DNA of 8,186 nucleotides from Oscillospiraceae bacterium (GTDB lineage: Bacteria; Bacillota_A; Clostridia; Oscillospirales; Oscillospiraceae): assembly GCA_902795095.1 (NCBI GenBank), contig CADBKB010000065.1:1-8186 (forward strand), read 5' to 3'. Below the pieces are notes generated by a model. That model worked only from the letters and a program-made list of their open reading frames with translations. It searched no databases and was not told the DNA's origin. Position 1 is the stretch's first letter. Each line of letters starts with the position of its first letter. Of the stretch, positions 4,909-8,186 are shown in pieces. The position numbers and the translations under genes are program-made.

Positions 4909-6057
4909 TTACAGCACTCCGAGCTCCCGCAGCGAGCGCTCCATCTGGGCCACACGGCTGTCCCAGGAGCAGGCGCGGCCCAGCTCGATGCGGCGGGCGG
5001 TGCGCTCCGGCGTCCCGTCGCCCAGCGCCTGCTCGCAGGCGCGAAGGAAGGCATCGGGGGTATCGGCGATGCGGATGTCGCCGGCATACTGCAGCACCTG
5101 CTGGGGCTGGGGGGTGGAGACGATGGGCTTGCCCGTGGCCAGGTACTCGAAGAATTTCAGCGGACTGACGTCCCGGCTCAGATCGCTGTTGTCGAACAGG
5201 TTCAGGCACACGTCGCATTGGGCGAGATAAGCCGGTAGCTGCTCGTTCGGCCGAAGGCCCAGGAAATGGCAGTTCGGCAGCGCCTCCAGGGCGGACAGAT
5301 CCACCCCGGCCACCTTCCGGCCCAGGAAGACAAAGCGCCAGTCCGGCCGGGCCTTGGCGGCGTGGACGATAAAGCCGTACTCGATGCACGCCTGCAGGGC
5401 GCCCACAAAGCAGAATACGGGCCCATCCCCCGCCGGAAAATCCGCCGGCGCGCTCTGAGGCTCGGCGGCCTTCACGAAGCGCTCGAAATTCGCCCCGTTC
5501 GGGATACACTCCGCCCGGGGATTCACCGCCGCCAGGCGGGCGTGCAGGGCCTTTGCCGTGGCGAAGACCATGTCGGCCTTTTTTGCCAGCTCCAGCTCCA
5601 TGGCATCCACCAGCGCGGGATCCATCAGCCCGCCGTAGGCGGAGTGACGGTCCACGCAGTCATAGACCAGACCGCTGTGGGCAATGCGGTCCACGCAGTC
5701 CGCCGCCGTGGGAGAATAGACCCACAGCAGGGGAGAGGAGAAGCCGTGCGCCCGGCACTTTCGGTTGACATAACGAGCGACGCGCTTCTGGTTCAGACGG
5801 TTGATCCAGCGGAATTTATTGAAAAAGGGGAGGACCGGGGGCAGGGCGTAGACGGTGATATTCTCCCGCACTGCCTCGCCGGGACGGCGATGGGCGCGGA
5901 GCTTCGCCCGGGCGGCGCGGTCCTTCAGCGGCGCCAGCCAGGTCACCGGCGGGTCAAAATACAGCACCTCGGCGTCGGACAGCCGGCTCATCACCTGCTG
6001 CTTGCGGGTGGGAATGGGGTACCAGGGGGAGGTGGACAGGCAGACAACTTGTTTCAT
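4909..6057 (-). CDS. TuaH-like glycosyltransferase (GT-B fold)
   Basis: The 382-residue cytoplasmic enzyme probably transfers a sugar from a nucleotide-sugar donor to a cell-wall polymer precursor. The N-terminal Rossmann half begins CLSTSPWYPIPTRKQQVMSRL (6-26) and includes LYFDPP. The VYDCVDRHSAYGG motif (131-143) is characteristic of TuaH-like proteins. The hinge has IPNGANFERF (185-194). The C-terminal donor-binding half has FVGALQACIEYGFI (217-230), WRFVFLGRK and SPLKFFEYLATGKPIVSTP (298-316), the GT4-type nucleotide-sugar loop. Its length suits the family. GGAGGA lies 5 bases before ATG 6057, and only one base separates this start from the stop of the upstream GT4-CsaB gene, so the two are one operon. 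TuaH acts in teichuronic acid synthesis in Bacillus; the polymer here is unknown. Confidence 0.88.
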   Translation of the reverse strand: MKQVVCLSTSPWYPIPTRKQQVMSRLSDAEVLYFDPPVTWLAPLKDRAARAKLRAHRRPGEAVRENITVYALPPVLPFFNKFRWINRLNQKRVARYVNRKCRAHGFSSPLLWVYSPTAADCVDRIAHSGLVYDCVDRHSAYGGLMDPALVDAMELELAKKADMVFATAKALHARLAAVNPRAECIPNGANFERFVKAAEPQSAPADFPAGDGPVFCFVGALQACIEYGFIVHAAKARPDWRFVFLGRKVAGVDLSALEALPNCHFLGLRPNEQLPAYLAQCDVCLNLFDNSDLSRDVSPLKFFEYLATGKPIVSTPQPQQVLQYAGDIRIADTPDAFLRACEQALGDGTPERTARRIELGRACSWDSRVAQMERSLRELGVL

Positions 6058-6058
6058 T

Positions 6059-8186
6059 TCATTCCTCCAGCGCCTTTCGGGCGTACTCGGTGTTCTTTTC
6101 CGCCAGCGCGCGCATCCGGCCGATGGTTTGCGGATCCACGCTGGCGCCGGACAGGGCCACGTCCAGCATGGAGATCAGACCGTCGGCGGTCAGGTCGTTT
6201 AAGTTTACATAATTTTTCTGGCCGATGTAATCCAGGAAGCCCTTGACCTTGGGGTCGTAAACCACGCCCGCCAGGGGCACCTCCTGGCCCGCGGCGAAGA
6301 TCAGCGCGTGCAGGCGGACGGAGACCACGGCCTCCATCCGGGCGGTCAGGGCCAGGACGGTCTCGGCGTCCATGTCGGCGTTGATCTGCAGGCAGGGACC
6401 GGAGAGCATGGCGGCCAGGGCGGTGCCCACGGGCTCGTCCCGCTTGGGCTCCAGGGAGAAGAGCACCGGCGTGCAGCCGAGGGCGCGCACATGGTCTGCG
6501 GCGGCCGCGAAGTCGGCCATATGGGGCTGCAGGCCCGGCCAGGGCCGCAGGGCGAACATCACGTATCGCTGCCCGGGCTCGATGCCATAGCGGGCCAGGG
6601 CGGCGGTCATGATCCGGGGATCCGGGGCGCGCAGCAGCAGGGCGGGATCCGCCGTGAGATGGATGTCGTCGCGGGTCACGCCGATGCGCCGGAGCTCGTC
6701 GGCGGACTCCTGATCGCGCAGGGTGACGGTATCGACGCAGCGGGTGATGGTGCGCGCGGCGAGCCGGCGGCTGAACGAACCGTTCACCGGGCCGACGCCG
6801 CAGCCGTACATCATGACGTGGCATCCGGCGCCATGGGCGCTGGAGATGTTGCTCAGATAGTACATCAGAGAACGGACGCTGGTGGAATTCTGGATCAGGG
6901 TGCCGCCGCCGGAGATATAGAGCTTCGTGCGGCGCATGATGCGCCGGTAGCGCGGCAGATTGAAGCTGTAGCAGGAGCCGATGCGGAAGGCGAGCTGCGT
7001 CTCCCGGGGATGGCGGGACAGGGCGCAGATGGGCAGATCCGGATCGATGGTGTGCAGCTGCGTGACGATGGAGCGCAGGATCGCGTCGTCGCCGGCGTTG
7101 CGCTTGCCGTACGCGCCGCAGATCAGCACGCCGTCGCGCCGGCGGCCTTTTCTGGCGGTGCGGCGCAGGATCGTCTCATAGATCTCCTCCTGGTGGCGTA
7201 CGGTGGCCTCCAGGGAAAACTGGTCCCGGGTCTTCTCATACAGCCGCCGGCCCAGCGCCTCGCGCAGAGCTCCGTCCCCCGCCAGCCGGCACATCCGGTC
7301 GGCCAGGGCCTCGACGTCCTGCGCGGGGAAGAGCAGGCCGCAGACCTCGTCGTCGATCAGGTAAGGAATGCCGCCCACCCGGGAGGCCACGGTGGCGCAG
7401 TGCATCCGGGCGCCCTCGGTGAGGGCATAGGGGAAGGTCTCGGACAGGGAGGTGAGCATATTCACGTCGATGGCATTGTAGAAGCTGTCCACATCGTCCA
7501 CCCAGCCGGCGAAGCACACCGAATCCCGGGGGCACAGCTCCGCGGCCAGGGCCTCCAGCTCCCGGCGCTGCTCGCCGTCGCCGGCGATGATCAGACGGGC
7601 GGAGGGGTAGTTCGCCACGGTGCGGGCGAAGGCCCGGACGAGGGTGCCCATGTCCTTGACCGGAGAGATGCGGGCGGCGATGCCAAAGATGACGCTGTCC
7701 GCGCCGCGCTTCACACCCAGCCGGTCGAGGTATTCCTCCCGGTCCACCACGGGACGGGGAGAGGAGAAGTCGATGCCGTTGTAGATGGAGAACATGCGCT
7801 GGGCGTCGAAGCCCCGGCGGATGAGCAGCTCCGCCATGGCCTCGGACACGCCGATATAGTAGTTCAGGAAGCGCAGGGCGATCATATTGATGGTGCCGAA
7901 GGTCAGGCGGTGCAGGGGCCGGCCGAGGTAGTCCAGGCGATAGTCGCTGTGAACGGTGGTGACCACCGGGGCGCTGATGCGGCGCCGGAGCATGGCGCCC
8001 ATCATATTGGCGCGGGAGCCGTGGCAGTGGACCACCTGGTAGCCCTCGTCGCGGATCAGCGCGGCGATGGTGCGGCAGTCGGCGAGCACGTTGCGGGATT
8101 TGATGATCCGCGTGCGGATGCCCATTTCCCGGGCGTCCCGGGCGAAATCGCCCTCCATAAAGCAAACCAGAAGCACCGTATGATTC
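6059..8186 (-). CDS. csaB: GT4 glycosyltransferase fused to CsaB-type polysaccharide pyruvyl transferase (N-terminus off window)
   Basis: At least 708 residues are visible and the frame runs off the right edge. The first codons (NHTVLLVCFMEGDF) are already inside a Rossmann strand, so a GTG at 8176 is not the true start. Residue numbers below count from that GTG. Residues 1-335 are a GT4 enzyme: HCHGSRANMMG (50-60), YNGIDF (132-137), GDGEQRREL (199-207) and the E-x7-E pair Glu246/Glu254 in SETFPYALTE. After a basic linker (341-347), residues 348-675 are a CsaB/PssM-type pyruvyl transferase (PF04230): GAYGKRNAGDDA (354-365), SGGGTLIQN (422-430), GCGVGP (458-463), TLRD (485-488) and SVRLHALIFAAG (619-630) with the conserved His623. 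CsaB adds ketal pyruvate to the secondary wall polymer that holds SLH-domain surface proteins. Fusing it to a glycosyltransferase suggests sugar addition and pyruvylation are physically linked. Confidence 0.9.
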   Translation of the reverse strand, partial: NHTVLLVCFMEGDFARDAREMGIRTRIIKSRNVLADCRTIAALIRDEGYQVVHCHGSRANMMGAMLRRRISAPVVTTVHSDYRLDYLGRPLHRLTFGTINMIALRFLNYYIGVSEAMAELLIRRGFDAQRMFSIYNGIDFSSPRPVVDREEYLDRLGVKRGADSVIFGIAARISPVKDMGTLVRAFARTVANYPSARLIIAGDGEQRRELEALAAELCPRDSVCFAGWVDDVDSFYNAIDVNMLTSLSETFPYALTEGARMHCATVASRVGGIPYLIDDEVCGLLFPAQDVEALADRMCRLAGDGALREALGRRLYEKTRDQFSLEATVRHQEEIYETILRRTARKGRRRDGVLICGAYGKRNAGDDAILRSIVTQLHTIDPDLPICALSRHPRETQLAFRIGSCYSFNLPRYRRIMRRTKLYISGGGTLIQNSTSVRSLMYYLSNISSAHGAGCHVMMYGCGVGPVNGSFSRRLAARTITRCVDTVTLRDQESADELRRIGVTRDDIHLTADPALLLRAPDPRIMTAALARYGIEPGQRYVMFALRPWPGLQPHMADFAAAADHVRALGCTPVLFSLEPKRDEPVGTALAAMLSGPCLQINADMDAETVLALTARMEAVVSVRLHALIFAAGQEVPLAGVVYDPKVKGFLDYIGQKNYVNLNDLTADGLISMLDVALSGASVDPQTIGRMRALAEKNTEYARKALEE

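Noticed and set aside
5266..6246. Long plus-strand open frame of 326 codons
   Set aside because: It is antisense to the TuaH-like and CsaB genes, has GC-driven composition, shows no protein motif and crosses two real gene boundaries.
6054..8165. Alternative minus-strand frames (6054-6824 and 7236-8165) inside the GT4-CsaB gene
   Set aside because: They are frame-shifted readings of high-GC coding DNA, dominated by Arg/Pro/Gly, with no motifs.

Overview
The window looks like chromosomal DNA of a high-GC Bacillota, most plausibly a gut clostridium of the Oscillospiraceae type. The evidence is strong GGAGG-type ribosome binding sites, lipobox lipoproteins, a Firmicute phage-type holin/endolysin cassette, CsaB- and TuaH-like wall-polymer enzymes, and many short GC-rich dispersed repeats. 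The genus is inference; no rRNA or marker gene is present.

Left part (1-3250), a repeat-rich accessory zone. A minus-strand membrane-protein gene runs off the left edge and appears cut at its 5' end by a 119-bp inverted-repeat element (235-353). A second, almost identical copy in the same orientation lies at 1342-1460. Between the copies sits a lipoprotein gene (575-1228) with its own good sigma-A promoter. Directly after the second copy comes a very AT-rich gene (1501-2313) whose recognisable coding sequence begins at the element boundary. It resembles the C-terminal part of a clan CD (caspase/CHAT-like) peptidase. A second lipoprotein gene (2326-3033) is translationally linked to it. A single arm of the same repeat (3038-3064) and other GC-rich repeats follow, up to a bidirectional terminator at 3214-3249.

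Middle part (3297-4800, minus strand), a compact lysis cassette. It encodes a small membrane/coiled-coil protein, a Hol44-like holin and an N-acetylmuramoyl-L-alanine amidase. Both junctions are ATGA overlaps. No phage structural genes are visible, and terminators bound the cassette on both sides.

Right part (4855-8186, minus strand), a cell-wall glycan operon. It holds a two-domain protein (GT4 glycosyltransferase plus CsaB-type polysaccharide pyruvyl transferase, N-terminus outside the window), followed one base later by a TuaH-like glycosyltransferase and a strong intrinsic terminator. The two probably act on one secondary cell-wall polymer.

The most interesting points are the paired REP/BIME-like elements at the broken ends of two genes, the AT-rich peptidase remnant, the orphan lysis cassette and the GT4-CsaB fusion. 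I see no clear case for a wholly new multi-gene system.
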